This document shows positions 60,001 to 63,798 of a DNA stretch of 64,000 bases, piece after piece. Each line of letters begins with the position of its first letter. Position 1 is the first letter of the stretch. The position numbers and the translations under genes are program-made. The notes beneath the pieces were generated by a model. That model was not told where the DNA came from. It saw nothing but the letters and a program-made list of their open reading frames with translations, and ran no database searches. The stretch is from Cryptomeria japonica (taxonomy: Eukaryota; Streptophyta; Pinopsida; Cupressales; Cupressaceae), in the NCBI RefSeq assembly GCF_030272615.1, contig NC_081413.1, positions 557,405,136 through 557,469,135 on the forward strand, written 5' to 3'.

Positions 60001-60508
60001 TTCTATATGCAAAAAGTAAATGCAACAGAAATGTCATCTGTGTGTGATGGTTTAATTTTGAATTCGACAATGATTGGACACTTCAAATTGAAAAAATAGA
60101 TGCAAAAGTTTTTTTGCCTACTAGATGATTATCAGATTAATATTGTTTTGATGAGTAACTCATAGTTTATGGTTGACAGCGATGGAAAGAGAAGTTCTTT
60201 GTCAATGTTGGTACAGACTGTGGCCTCACTATTGCAGGATTCTATTATGTATGCTTTTCTCGTAGTGATGGCTCAGTTAATGGTTTCTACTATGATCCAA
60301 ACAGCAGGTACGTAAGTCTTACTCGGCTTCATTTTAAGATTGAATCGTTGCTTGGCTCCGTTTAACTGCTTTCAATTATCCTGTCTTTTGAGAAATACTG
60401 AACTAGCATGTTGATTTGTACAATTTCAGTCCGTTCCAGAAGTTGGAGCTGAAGGCAACAAATGAAGGCCGAGCTGGTTACAGTTTTGCTTCATATGAAT
60501 TTCAATAA
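1443..60508 (+). CDS. GID4: GID4 homologue, substrate receptor of the GID/CTLH E3 ubiquitin ligase (spliced gene, 8 coding exons)
   Basis: The eight exons join to 663 bp, 220 codons plus stop, with no frame error. Seen: residues 66-74 read DLEHGYLCG, 92-98 FWEGEIV, 117-124 DMRHWSKF, 149-156 YIFMRWKE and 171-178 AGFYYVCF, in the order of the GID4/Vid24 beta-barrel domain. The protein ends a few residues past a YYDPNSSPFQKLEL block. Known: GID4 binds the N-terminal proline degron of substrates for the cytosolic/nuclear CTLH (GID) ligase; in human GID4 a Glu in the WKE segment and a Tyr in the FYY segment contact the N-terminus. The equivalents here, E156 and Y174/Y175, are present, so the product is inferred to be functional. 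The short, variable N-terminus (residues 1-30) is typical of plant members. Intron phases in order: 1,0,0,2,0,0,2. Intron sizes: 3541, 3725, 13788, 174, 143, 36910 and 122 bp. Transcript evidence is lacking. Confidence 0.93.
1750..1956 (-). mobile_element. Possible tRNA-derived SINE in GID4 intron 1
   Basis: Read on the minus strand from 1956, the sequence begins like a tRNA 5' half (gttcgtctctcagtggaaga). It carries an A-box-like CTCAGTGG, and about 40 bases on a B-box-like AGATTCAAAT (1897-1908). The non-tRNA body continues towards 1750. A second copy and target duplications were not found in the window, so the assignment is tentative. Confidence 0.35.
5048..5103 (+). CDS. GID4: GID4 exon 2
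   Basis: Preceded by a T-rich tract and CATGCAG; followed by CAG|GTAAGT. Completes Gly22 and codes residues 23-40, TIPGHALPSPCRLLSVGQ. The phase 1 entry and phase 0 exit match exons 1 and 3. This small exon is GC-richer than the surrounding intron. Confidence 0.88.
5234..5307. repeat. 37-bp tandem duplication
   Basis: The string cttgctgtgtttgtacaaat occurs at 5234 and again at 5271, followed each time by g(t/a)tttcctatcc-like sequence. It is a simple local duplication in GID4 intron 2, just left of the solo LTR. Confidence 0.8.
6131..6399 (-). repeat. TRIM 3' LTR
   Basis: 269 bp, direct repeat of 8015-8301. It lacks the roughly 18-bp aattaagtttaaaagct segment present in the other copy. On the plus strand it starts tgaaaaataaattgaatgaa and ends attctaata. 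Confidence 0.9.
6612..7050. repeat. Dispersed gattttgaggaaaaaatcg motif array (about 7 copies)
   Basis: Copies start near 6613, 6741, 6797, 6847, 6953, 6990 and 7021, each followed by a run such as tgaaaaccc. Several can fold back on themselves (CGATTTT / AAAATCG, or TGATTTT / AAAATCA with the outer pair exchanged). Sequence between copies is not conserved. A larger imperfect duplication follows at about 7499 and 7610 (cacggaaaacga...). Confidence 0.75.
8003..8014 (-). promoter_or_regulatory. Primer binding site, initiator-Met tRNA type
   Basis: The minus strand reads TGGTATCAGAGC, the standard plant PBS complementary to the 3' end of initiator tRNA-Met, adjoining the LTR with no spacer. It fixes the orientation of this element. 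Confidence 0.9.
8015..8301 (-). repeat. TRIM 5' LTR
   Basis: 287 bp, direct repeat of 6131-6399. On the minus strand it ends ...atttttca and is followed directly by the PBS. Confidence 0.9.
8829..8972 (+). CDS. GID4: GID4 exon 3
   Basis: Acceptor ATTTGCAG, donor CCT|GTAAGA. Codes residues 41-88: the start of the beta-barrel domain, including KDEAWKVNVRLQGCDLEHGY and the LCGSMEALNVP segment. This is the longest coding exon and the clearest match to the family. Confidence 0.95.
8973..12200. other. GID4 intron 3, left part, no recognised element
   Basis: No coding domain, paired LTR or RNA gene is evident. A minus-strand frame at 10478-10158 (106 codons, Ser/Pro-rich) has no feature I recognise. 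A repeated aagtaggccaccct...gatgtccatgttgcctaccc segment occurs near 11684 and 11873, and is probably part of the 5' LTR of the gypsy element that follows. Confidence 0.5.
12010..12052. repeat. (ACATAC)n microsatellite
   Basis: About six tandem copies of acatac running into catatatatg. It lies about 170 bp before the LTR end at 12224, probably inside the gypsy 5' LTR. Confidence 0.9.
12227..12238 (+). promoter_or_regulatory. Gypsy primer binding site
   Basis: TGGTATCAAAGC, one base different from the canonical initiator-Met PBS TGGTATCAGAGC, two bases after the LTR end. Confidence 0.85.
12275..13377 (+). pseudogene. gypsy gag (broken)
   Basis: Pieces in different frames form a gag polyprotein. 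A charged N-terminal helix (MQTSERAQRALERERKK, 12275) is followed by LPNFDGSGKF (12748 on). Then come MATTHDWWHHG and the EFTQKFIMRFD...LTQLKQHGTVEDYI segment (12876-13090), the typical retrotransposon gag core. Stops and frameshifts occur at about 12523, 12787, 12855 and 13085. The frame is cut at 13377 by the nested LTR. Confidence 0.82.
13378..13853 (+). repeat. 5' LTR of nested element
   Basis: 476 bp, TG...CA, paired with 15627-16104. It contains the gagtagtagggttttcccag segment near its 3' end. Confidence 0.95.
13854..13865 (+). promoter_or_regulatory. Primer binding site of nested element
   Basis: TGGTATCAGAGC directly adjoining the 5' LTR; exact initiator-Met PBS. Confidence 0.95.
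15071..15351. repeat. 47-bp tandem array, 6 copies, with fold-back core
   Basis: Units start at about 15071, 15118, 15165, 15212, 15259 and 15306. Each holds tgtatatttctctgagatg-like sequence and then gagaaatatgaggtgaaagc. ATTTCTC and GAGAAAT form a 7-bp stem in the first copy; other copies have partial mismatches. Because 47 is not a multiple of three, the array yields open but meaningless frames on the minus strand. Confidence 0.92.
15374..15590. repeat. Five-copy gttgagagactcc motif array with paired arm changes
   Basis: Five copies of a loop gttgagaga(c/t)tcc flanked by complementary arms. Arms read TCATG/CATGA in two copies and TCACG/CGTGA in two others, so the same base pair switches between T-A and C-G. 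The last copy has mixed arms. Spacing is irregular (about 27 to 85 bp). It sits just before the polypurine tract. Confidence 0.85.
15618..15626 (+). promoter_or_regulatory. Polypurine tract of nested element
   Basis: aagagggaa immediately before the 3' LTR, the expected primer site for plus-strand synthesis. Confidence 0.8.
15627..16104 (+). repeat. 3' LTR of nested element
   Basis: 478 bp, about 95% identical by eye to 13378-13853, ending AACTAACA. Confidence 0.95.
16110..16623 (+). pseudogene. gypsy zinc knuckle and aspartic protease (broken)
   Basis: Resumes right after the nested element. The frame reads NLCFKCKEPWKHGHMC, a CX2CX4HX4C zinc knuckle (about 16124-16172). After stops comes a protease frame from 16354: MDSGASHNFIDKNL has the catalytic DSGA, and VILGTPWIHSLG is the flap-side ILG motif. 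The frame stops at 16621. Confidence 0.85.
16835..18021 (+). pseudogene. gypsy reverse transcriptase and RNase H (broken)
   Basis: 16835-17125 covers the RT start (FVVLVKKKVGTMRMCIDYRA). A frameshift near 17120 leads to a frame running to 18021. It holds FGLTNAPTTFQSFMN, the catalytic box FDDILIY, the FVGLCSYYWWFVKGF thumb region, and RNase H with LDCDASREGI and LTKAERHYSIYDKEMLAI. The catalytic Asp residues are present, but the gene is broken by frame changes and truncated in RNase H after KTDHNSLRFF. Confidence 0.9.
18030..18790 (-). pseudogene. Ty1-copia fragment: integrase C-terminus to RT start
   Basis: Minus-strand pieces in changing frames read YLVNRSPTLAL and EVWSSKKPSLKHLK near 18770-18660, then a KLWDTVAERVLYTRSVIF segment near 18560-18500. 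These are the conserved integrase tail of copia elements. A copia RT start follows (MDDAEFWKAAMDDKMAAL, then IGLKWVFKRRKG) down to about 18050. Stops interrupt it. No LTR was found. It meets the gypsy RNase H tail-to-tail at about 18021-18030. Confidence 0.82.
18783..19050. repeat. 134-bp tandem duplication
   Basis: atcactctatcaaatt(a/g)gaatc-like sequence starts at 18783 and again at 18917. Both copies contain taggtttaatttatggacta and end ...ctagaagttga. The arms differ at several bases. It adjoins the copia fragment. Confidence 0.85.
19050..22760. other. GID4 intron 3, right part, no recognised element
   Basis: AT-rich sequence with short frames only. I see no TE protein domain, terminal repeat or RNA gene. 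It ends in the exon 4 acceptor. Confidence 0.5.
22761..22834 (+). CDS. GID4: GID4 exon 4
   Basis: Acceptor TTTCCCAG, donor AG|GTATGT. Codes residues 89-112 (VVTFWEGEIVDNRNYTFFTG then KWEA) and the first two bases of Ser113. FxEGEI and KW are core barrel positions of GID4 proteins. Confidence 0.95.
23009..23063 (+). CDS. GID4: GID4 exon 5
   Basis: Acceptor TTAACAG, donor CTT|GTAAGT. Completes Ser113 and codes residues 114-131 (QETDMRHWSKFQCFEPLL). The DxxHWxKF motif is conserved between plant and animal GID4. It is flanked by short introns of 174 and 143 bp. Confidence 0.95.
23207..23269 (+). CDS. GID4: GID4 exon 6
   Basis: Acceptor TTGTCAG, donor ATG|GTAAGC. Codes residues 132-152, ending NYPYIFM. 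The next intron (23270-60179) is 36.9 kb and holds most of the transposable elements in the window. Confidence 0.94.
25032..25586 (-). pseudogene. Extra reading frame downstream of the LINE RNase H (unknown function)
   Basis: From ATG 25586 (MFLKVAKLAKAEWRTFVLAG) the frame runs 185 codons to 25032 with a single in-frame TGA (about 25508), where Trp would fit. The 145 codons after it are fully open: ISAKQLKALFKFQGDAFVEI, WRLELGRREEEIKW, ILEWAILGAGFDIQEV. It is rich in Glu, Asp and Trp and predicted mostly helical by eye. I recognise no known domain. Its position between RNase H and the LINE 3' end suggests it belongs to the element. Confidence 0.6.
25650..26150 (-). pseudogene. LINE RNase H domain
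   Basis: Minus strand, in one main frame: GWYKVIFDGVSRGNPGPSGA (first catalytic Asp in the FDG strand), AKAQVALQAVKMGKWLGLT, GDSTIIVNAIKNREA, then SRVPRAGNDVADVLSKWA (last Asp). This matches the plant LINE-type RNase H (RVT_3) layout. An in-frame stop precedes GDST, and the usual Glu of the second strand appears as Lys, so it is unlikely to be active. Confidence 0.85.
27442..29869. mobile_element. Putative solo LTR (about 2.4 kb) with internal tandem repeats
   Basis: Starts TGTGATGTCCCC and ends GGGACATTACA. These are near-perfect inverted termini of the same type as unit E (48952-49732) and as the end of the gypsy LTR at 12224. The flanks carry atttg (27437-27441) and, one base after the end, atttg (29871-29875), an imperfectly placed duplication. 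No PBS, polypurine tract or protein domain lies inside. Orientation cannot be fixed. Confidence 0.6.
27487..28665. repeat. 417-bp tandem repeat, about 2.8 copies
   Basis: cacttatgtgatcaagggtg recurs at about 27486, 27900 and 28318. Each unit also contains a second, shorter partial copy of its own start (gaaggtgtgatcaagggtgg near 27816 and 28234). So an internal duplication of roughly 85 bp arose before the whole unit was amplified. Copies differ at only a few bases, so amplification is recent relative to the host LTR. Confidence 0.95.
29870..31429. other. GID4 intron 6, no recognised element
   Basis: Short frames only. No domain, terminal repeat or RNA gene recognised. Around 30420-30620 the sequence is less AT-rich, but stops occur in all frames. 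Confidence 0.45.
31430..31991. repeat. 281-bp tandem duplication
   Basis: A segment starting cacttgtatttattctgccc at 31430 is repeated head-to-tail from 31711. Both copies end gactattggccacac. Only a few substitutions separate them (for example ctatcg/ctattg and ttctcgg/ttcttgg), so the duplication is recent. Confidence 0.97.
31992..34198. other. GID4 intron 6, no recognised element
   Basis: Apart from the CA repeat, I see only short frames and A/T-rich tracts. No TE domain recognised. Confidence 0.45.
32946..32965. repeat. (CA)n microsatellite
   Basis: About ten uninterrupted CA units. Confidence 0.95.
34199..34700 (+). mobile_element. Possible LTR 3' portion
   Basis: A TATA-like ctctatatagac at about 34199 is followed by 500 bp ending gggatgtaaca at 34700, where LINE coding sequence begins abruptly. 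The end resembles the gggacattaca termini of units D and E. A matching start and target duplication were not found, so this is only a suggestion. Confidence 0.35.
34822..35271 (+). pseudogene. LINE RNase H domain
   Basis: Reads FAEAAIVCNGLKLAQS, then, after one stop, GFKKVWLEGDSLNIIQCLK, then FISHIYHEGNVFDNIGG. These are the central helix, the strand with the catalytic DS, and the C-terminal H..E.N..D motif of LINE RNase H. The usual final AD reads FD. One in-frame TAG lies near 35002. Confidence 0.8.
35747..39419 (-). mobile_element. Unit C: 3.7-kb giant LTR of the A/B family, without the large ORF
   Basis: On the minus strand it starts TGTTGTGTTGTAAAAACACA at 39419, with ATGGGGACCCCC about 50 bases in, and ends ACACATCAACA at 35747. 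Flanking 5-mers ctact (35742-35746) and ctatt (39420-39424) match at four of five bases. It has a first TATA box (37775-37765), a leader with four or more GCGAA motifs, an acceptor-like TTTTTTCAG, and a second TATA box (36524-36514) about 780 bp from the end. The sequence before the second TATA (ctcggcaattcatttgtaat) matches unit A. No direct LTR repeat lies inside. Where A and B carry their ORF, C has only an 82-codon frame. Confidence 0.75.
36972..37220 (-). CDS. Short ORF in unit C (82 codons, unknown)
   Basis: Minus-strand frame starting MQGGVSRHFCTRKILHRPW, basic, Gln/Lys-rich, between the first and second TATA boxes of unit C. It lies where the large ORF of A and B would be but shows no resemblance to it. 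It may be noncoding. Confidence 0.25.
   Translation of the reverse strand: MQGGVSRHFCTRKILHRPWISKDQRKELNNAKGGNHMRYTTTRGSTQGDVQMHKHKTIATSSQELYQGVRDQEMFKKEDSQT
40400..41037 (-). pseudogene. Old gypsy element: integrase N-terminal region
   Basis: Minus-strand, broken frame: IQQEVHKGPTGAQMVLNVTR then KVLLADLWKPTQFS, like the histidine-containing start of gypsy integrase (EEvHeGpcGGH...AGYyWPT). It belongs with 48328-48660 and 57300-58130, which are in matching order and strand. The three were separated by units A, E and B. Confidence 0.65.
41357..41780. repeat. Four-copy 100-110-bp repeat in unit A
   Basis: cccatgt(t/c)(c/t)tca motifs at about 41388, 41498, 41608 and 41708 are each followed by atttgaaa, a gtctct/aagtgtaaaaa segment and ttagggttttgtt. 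The repeat is decayed. Confidence 0.8.
41960..43170. repeat. AAGTCCGCC motif array in unit A (about 26 copies)
   Basis: Variants of (c)aagtccgccc(t)a recur on average every 46 bp, for example near 42104, 42151, 42296, 42395, 42434, 42626, 42730, 42769, 42885 and 43157. Decayed forms read aagtctgcc, aagtccacc or aagtttgcc, mostly C-to-T or G-to-A changes at the CG. Sequence between copies is unrelated. The motif is not a palindrome. It occupies the same place in A as the hairpin array does in B. Confidence 0.85.
43753..43762 (+). promoter_or_regulatory. First TATA box of unit A
   Basis: ctctatatat about 440 bp upstream of the ORF start and just downstream of the motif array. An equivalent site exists in B (52535) and C (37765-37775, minus). 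Confidence 0.55.
44199..47375 (+). pseudogene. Large ORF of unit A (broken copy, unknown function)
   Basis: Begins at ATG 44199, right after an acceptor-like TTATGCAGG (MTTKGAPSRKAPMK). It shifts frame near 44300, and most of the N-terminal half is open in 44285-44860 (GIVQAAGFPLAKQCAELIVE). It resumes in other frames at 44925, 46110, 46578 and 47097. It is colinear with the B protein along its length, sharing blocks such as SSYVIY, PDWLKERL, RDEAGNCTMQIAVPKVDK and FDLGPST. At least four frameshifts and several stops make it non-functional. No zinc knuckle, protease, RT or integrase motif is present. Confidence 0.8.
47513..47524 (+). promoter_or_regulatory. Second (conserved) TATA box of unit A
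   Basis: ctctatataaac preceded by gatctcggccattcatttgt, which is nearly identical in unit C and similar in B. It lies 0.8 kb before the 3' end, as expected for the U3/R promoter of an LTR. Confidence 0.65.
48328..48660 (-). pseudogene. Old gypsy element: RNase H region
   Basis: Minus strand, frames changing: NYSTNRKAFVMAYVV, then a KFQCYSLKDPL segment, then NKLMIQRCVY and WLLLQKSKFHNKL. This is the decayed counterpart of the gypsy NYSTTEREALAMvyAvkKFRhYLLG and VNKp...WLLLLQEF block. It is cut off on the left by unit A. Confidence 0.7.
48952..49732. mobile_element. Unit E: 781-bp solo LTR
   Basis: TGTAATGTCCCTTG...GGGGACATTACA with a perfect 5-bp duplication catat (48947-48951 and 49733-49737). 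No internal domains, PBS or second LTR. The termini match the gypsy LTR end at 12224 and unit D, so it is inferred to be a solo LTR of that family, inserted into the old antisense gypsy element. Confidence 0.88.
50243..52210. repeat. Array of 14 inverted-repeat motifs, 166-bp spacing, in unit B
   Basis: Each motif is cgctcctgtccctc, a 3-6-base centre, then agggaccagagcg (or agggcg). The arms pair CGCTC/GAGCG and GTCCCT/AGGGAC around two mismatches. Motif starts: 50243, 50410, 50577, 50619, 50786, 50952, 51129, 51296, 51338, 51503, 51679, 51845, 52011, 52177. Steps are 165-167 (twice 176-177), with two 42-bp doublets, giving a higher-order period of about 717 bp. In copies at 51296 and 51679 both arms change together (GTCCTT/AAGGAC). 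Sequence between motifs is much less conserved. Confidence 0.95.
52535..52546 (+). promoter_or_regulatory. First TATA box of unit B
   Basis: cttatataaagg, about 510 bp upstream of the ORF start and directly downstream of the motif array. It is followed by a leader in which GCGAA occurs at about 52621, 52642, 52664, 52688 and 52724. Confidence 0.6.
52846..53044 (+). other. Probable 5'-leader intron of the unit B ORF
   Basis: Donor GAG|GTATGG at 52846 and acceptor TTGTGTAG ending 53044, two bases before the ORF ATG. Units A (TTATGCAG) and C (TTTTTTCAG) have acceptor-like sites at the equivalent place. Inferred from sequence only. Confidence 0.45.
53047..56248 (+). pseudogene. Large ORF of unit B, about 1,066 codons, unknown function (one frameshift, one stop)
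   Basis: ATG 53047 (MATPKAGASTSRPALMK). The frame is open to about 54020, where a small deletion shifts it by one. It is then open to TAG 55493 and, in the same frame, on to TAG 56246. Seen: an N-terminal globular part (SGIIKAAGFPPAVQC, FHMSSYVIYALIRSFEYAG), a Ser/Glu repeat (SEGNP, SEGNL, SEGDL), a strongly basic stretch like a nuclear signal (SKRKERPGKRESSKKKQ, about 54770-54820), an acidic part, a coiled-coil-like segment (DKFREEMEKSRKLEREVGAW), and a helical C-terminus. No CCHC knuckle, protease, RT, integrase or transposase signature. It matches the ORF of unit A throughout, which shows it was once a protein-coding gene. I do not recognise the family. Confidence 0.8.
56441..56450 (+). 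promoter_or_regulatory. Second (conserved) TATA box of unit B
   Basis: ctatttatac preceded by gatctggaccattcattgta, the counterpart of the A and C sites. It is 0.85 kb from the 3' end and about 190 bp after the ORF stop. Confidence 0.6.
57300..58130 (-). pseudogene. Old gypsy element: reverse transcriptase region
   Basis: Minus strand: a DYKDISTWIHKELKDVT segment near 57970-57920, then SILKELTGCEIYSFGFNGSN and PIITFVVGKYAYS near 57660-57540. This follows the gypsy order FAWsyeDmpGI...VLDevaGheMYSFLDGfSGYnQ. Many stops. It is the 5' coding part of the element whose RNase H and integrase lie at 48328-48660 and 40400-41037. Confidence 0.7.
58200..60179. other. GID4 intron 6, right end, no recognised element
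   Basis: Short frames only. I see no TE domain, paired repeat or RNA gene. It ends in the exon 7 acceptor. Confidence 0.5.
60180..60307 (+). CDS. GID4: GID4 exon 7
   Basis: Acceptor GGTTGACAG, donor AG|GTACGT. Codes residues 153-194 and two bases of Ser195: RWKEKFFVNVG, TDCGLTIAGFYYVCF, then GFYYDPNS. It contains the WKE and FYY residues that line the degron pocket in characterised homologues. Confidence 0.96.
60430..60508 (+). CDS. GID4: GID4 exon 8 (terminal)
   Basis: Acceptor ATTTCAG. Completes Ser195 and codes residues 196-220 (PFQKLELKATNEGRAG, then YSFASYEFQ), ending at TAA 60506-60508. An AATAAA hexamer (60504-60509) overlaps the stop codon. Confidence 0.95.
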
Positions 60509-60509
60509 A
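60504..60509 (+). terminator. AATAAA hexamer overlapping the GID4 stop codon
   Basis: AATAAA spans the last codon and the TAA stop. Plant poly(A) signals are loose, so it may or may not be used. If it were, the 3' UTR would be only a few tens of bases. Further A-rich candidates lie at about 60545-60560. Confidence 0.3.
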
Positions 60510-63500
60510 AGATGTGTAGTTTATTCAGTGTTTTTGATATAGACAATGAAAAGTATAGTTAATTTTATGAAGTAAGAAATACAGAATTGATTTGTATACT
60601 TGACTCAATACTTGAACAGAAGGTAGCATGAACATATATATACAGACTGCTTCATATCATGGCTGATCAGACTTGCTTGTAATATGGTTTCTGAATCATT
60701 CATTTCCAATCCATTCTTTTGTTGCTGAAGGTCTTCATGTGAGAGAGATATGTATGGTCAGAATTTAGAGGAGCCAACACAATGTTTTGCTTGACTCTGA
60801 AATTTAATGGTGTTCATTGTTAGAAACTGGAATTCGTTTTGAAGTTTTTGGCATGTATATCTTATCTGGACGGACTGTTCTTCAGTGTTCCATAGGTGTG
60901 TGTCCCTAGCCCTATGGATCCCTTGGGACATCCCTGGCATTTAAGAGACTTGGGAACAGGGATCAGATGTTCTCTTGCACTGGATTGTTTCTGTTTTTAA
61001 AATGTTGGCAACGTGCAGGTTTCTTGGAGGGCCTGCAAAAACTTGTGAACACACGACTGATAAAAATCCCAAGGATGAGAAAAAGGGATGGGGGCTCAGG
61101 TATGTCTGATTATGTCTGATTATTGTGTTTCTTACACCATGCTTGCAACTTAGCAATTTGTTATGGCTCATATCAGATTGTTACATTTTCTGATTTTTCA
61201 TGGAAATTTTATATATCAGTATTCACAAGGTGCCGAAAGTGAGGATTTCGACCTCCTTGTTTTCCTCAATGAACAAACACTAATTGCAATAATAATGAAA
61301 TCAGAAACTCTTTAGTATTCTTCTACTGCTTTCTGTGGACTGATGCTAAAAGTGTCAAATAGGTAAACTCACGAGATACTAGACACCCATCTACACACCA
61401 TTTGTCTGCGATTTGATTCACTTAAATGGAATTACAGTGTCTCAACGTTTTGCAAAAATGAAGCCAATGAGACATGAATGCAAAGTATCAACGTAGAAAT
61501 ATTGAAACTAATGTTGTATTTTGGCAAGGTTGACACTTTCTCATCCCAAATCCATAAATTACAACGTATCTAGGATGGTTTGAGACCTCTTTACAAGCAT
61601 ATATATTTGAAGAAGATACATGAGTTATTGAATGGTGAAATCAAATTTTAAAACCTCTACTCATTAAAAAGTCTCTCATATGTTGAGAGAAATGGAACAA
61701 GTTTTTAGAATTTGATTTCCTAAGGTAATATTTAATTAATGCTATGTATTTTGACCGGTTAATCTATTTTTGAACGACAAAGAAGAAGAAGAGTGTAAGG
61801 CTATAAATTTTGACTAGTCAAGCTATTTTTTAACAAATGACAAGAAAAAAGAAGTGTTGTATCAAATGCACATGATAAGATCATTATATGAATCATTAAA
61901 TCTTAATATACAAGCACAGATACAGCTTCATATGGATTTAATACATGCACATTACTTGAAGTCTTTTGGATACATTTCGTTACGTATCAAATGCATGGTT
62001 GAGGGTAGAACGTGCTAACTTATCATAAAACTTTTCTTTTATTTATTATCTTTAATGTTCACGCTTCTAATAGTCTGCATGGTGAACTCTCAGCTAGAAC
62101 TGCGAGAATGAGAAGTTTCAAGTGTTCTGAACTTAGATACTTGGCTTGTGAGGGGAAAAAATTTTAATTTAAAAAACAAATAAATGGACACGGTTCACAA
62201 AAATAGTATATCATTTAAGCACCTAGAATAAAATAATATAAAACAAATAATCCTTTATAGTGTCGTATATTTAACACAATAAAATGCATGAAACAAGATT
62301 CAATACTAGATTTAGACTGCATCCATTCATAATAATATGATTTAAGAGCACATGCAAGACAAATTATTGTAAGAGTTTCAACACACAACCGCCTCCAGCT
62401 TCAAAGGCTAAAAACTATTAAAAATAAATGTCTAGCCTAAATATTAAATAGGAATGCTAAATAGAAATGCCCAAAATGTGCTACTATATATGGTGGTGGA
62501 TGATTTGCCAAAACCATTAGGCAGCTGAAACTTATTTAAGCTCAATTAAAAGAGGTATTATGAAAGGGTTCCACCACCATTTTACAAAAGTCAATAAAGA
62601 TGGTTGTCCAAACATCTACATGAAACAACACATTGTCTACGGAATAACAGCTCAGTTTTTATTCTTGGAAGGTGGATGGTACCTCAAGAAGAGTGGGCAG
62701 ATAAGCGTTGCTATTGTACTCTAAAAATGGTGGAGACGAAATGACATCACATCATGAAGTGTTCAGCTTACAAGGATATTAGGATCAATTACACCAAGAC
62801 GCTTATGTGTGGGCTCCTTGAGTAACTTGTTTGAAGAAGAAAGAATAACAAAAGTTGCAGATTACTTGATCAAGATATATGGTAGAAGTTCCAAGATACA
62901 AAAGGAAAAGAAGATTTAGTAGGTGCGGTGTAGCTGATCTATTCGATTTTTGAACTTTAGTGTTTATTTGTATTGTTTAGCCTTGTGACCAGTATTAAAA
63001 ACATTCATTCATTCATTAGTGTGCTAGTTGGACAAATAATTTAATTAATTCTAGATTTGAAAGGCAGGGTTTACAAAAACAATGTGATTGTTTTACTTTA
63101 ATCAGTGTAGCTGGTGGTTATTTCGATGTCACCATTAGTGTCACATATTTGGTGCACATAAAGTCTTAGCTTAAATTCCCACCCATATACTCTACCACTT
63201 GCCTTTTATCCATTGCCCAACTTCAACTACCATTGAACTACATATAAAGGAGGCTTTGAAGCATAAGAGCTCATGCATATTTTGGAAGATGTAGAGGAAG
63301 AGCGGAGTGTTGTTGAGTAGATATGACGATCATTAAGGATTGTGAAATGGTTGTGGGTACTGTCCTTGCCAAGGGTGGCACTGTTTTCTACTAGCACTAG
63401 CACGCCGGCAAGGCATTGCACATAGGTACCACATTTTTACAATTATTGTTGCTAGTATGATGTTTATTTTGCGATGTGTATTTGTTTCAAGTTTAATTTG

Positions 63501-63588
63501 GGTGTGGACATTTTTGTAATATATCAACCCAACAAAATCACTATAAAAGAATTAGAGTATCTTGATGCCAGGTGGCTCCTAGTCCACT
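60509..63588. other. Downstream of GID4, no convincing gene
   Basis: The left part should contain the GID4 3' UTR. An exon-like segment lies at 61019-61099 (separate entry). The rest is AT-rich with scattered short frames. Between about 63280 and 63420 the sequence is richer in GC and may be a decayed coding fragment (VVGTVLAKGGTVF), not identified. Confidence 0.4.
61019..61099 (+). other. Exon-like segment (81 bp), unassigned
   Basis: Bounded by AACGTGCAG and CTCAG|GTATGT, 81 bp long, with one open frame reading FLGGPAKTCEHTTDKNP then KDEKKGWGLR. Length divisible by three and phase-symmetric. No partner exon was recognised in the window. It may be a captured gene fragment, an exon of a downstream gene, or chance. 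Confidence 0.3.
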
Positions 63589-63798
63589 ATGTTTGAAATT
63601 GTTGTTGTGGACGAAGAATTTCACAAGGCAACAAGGAATGCCATGTGTGTGGGGTTCGACGACAGGGAAATACATGCAAGGCATGGTTACTTGATTGACC
63701 AGTTCCTCAAGGACGGTGTGATCGACTATGACTGGTTCCTCCACATAAGATGTCACTTTAGCATGGAAGCACGTGATGGTGATGGTGAGAGAGTTTGA
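63589..63798 (+). CDS. Short ORF, 69 codons, unknown
   Basis: ATG 63589 to TGA 63796: MFEIVVVDEEFHKATRNAM, then DREIHARHGYLIDQFLKDG and VIDYDWFLHIRC. It is less AT-rich than its surroundings, with a protein-like composition (Asp, His, Tyr, Trp). It could be a fragment of a degraded gene or an exon. An antisense frame (63831-63541) overlaps it. No family recognised. Confidence 0.25.
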   Translation: MFEIVVVDEEFHKATRNAMCVGFDDREIHARHGYLIDQFLKDGVIDYDWFLHIRCHFSMEARDGDGERV

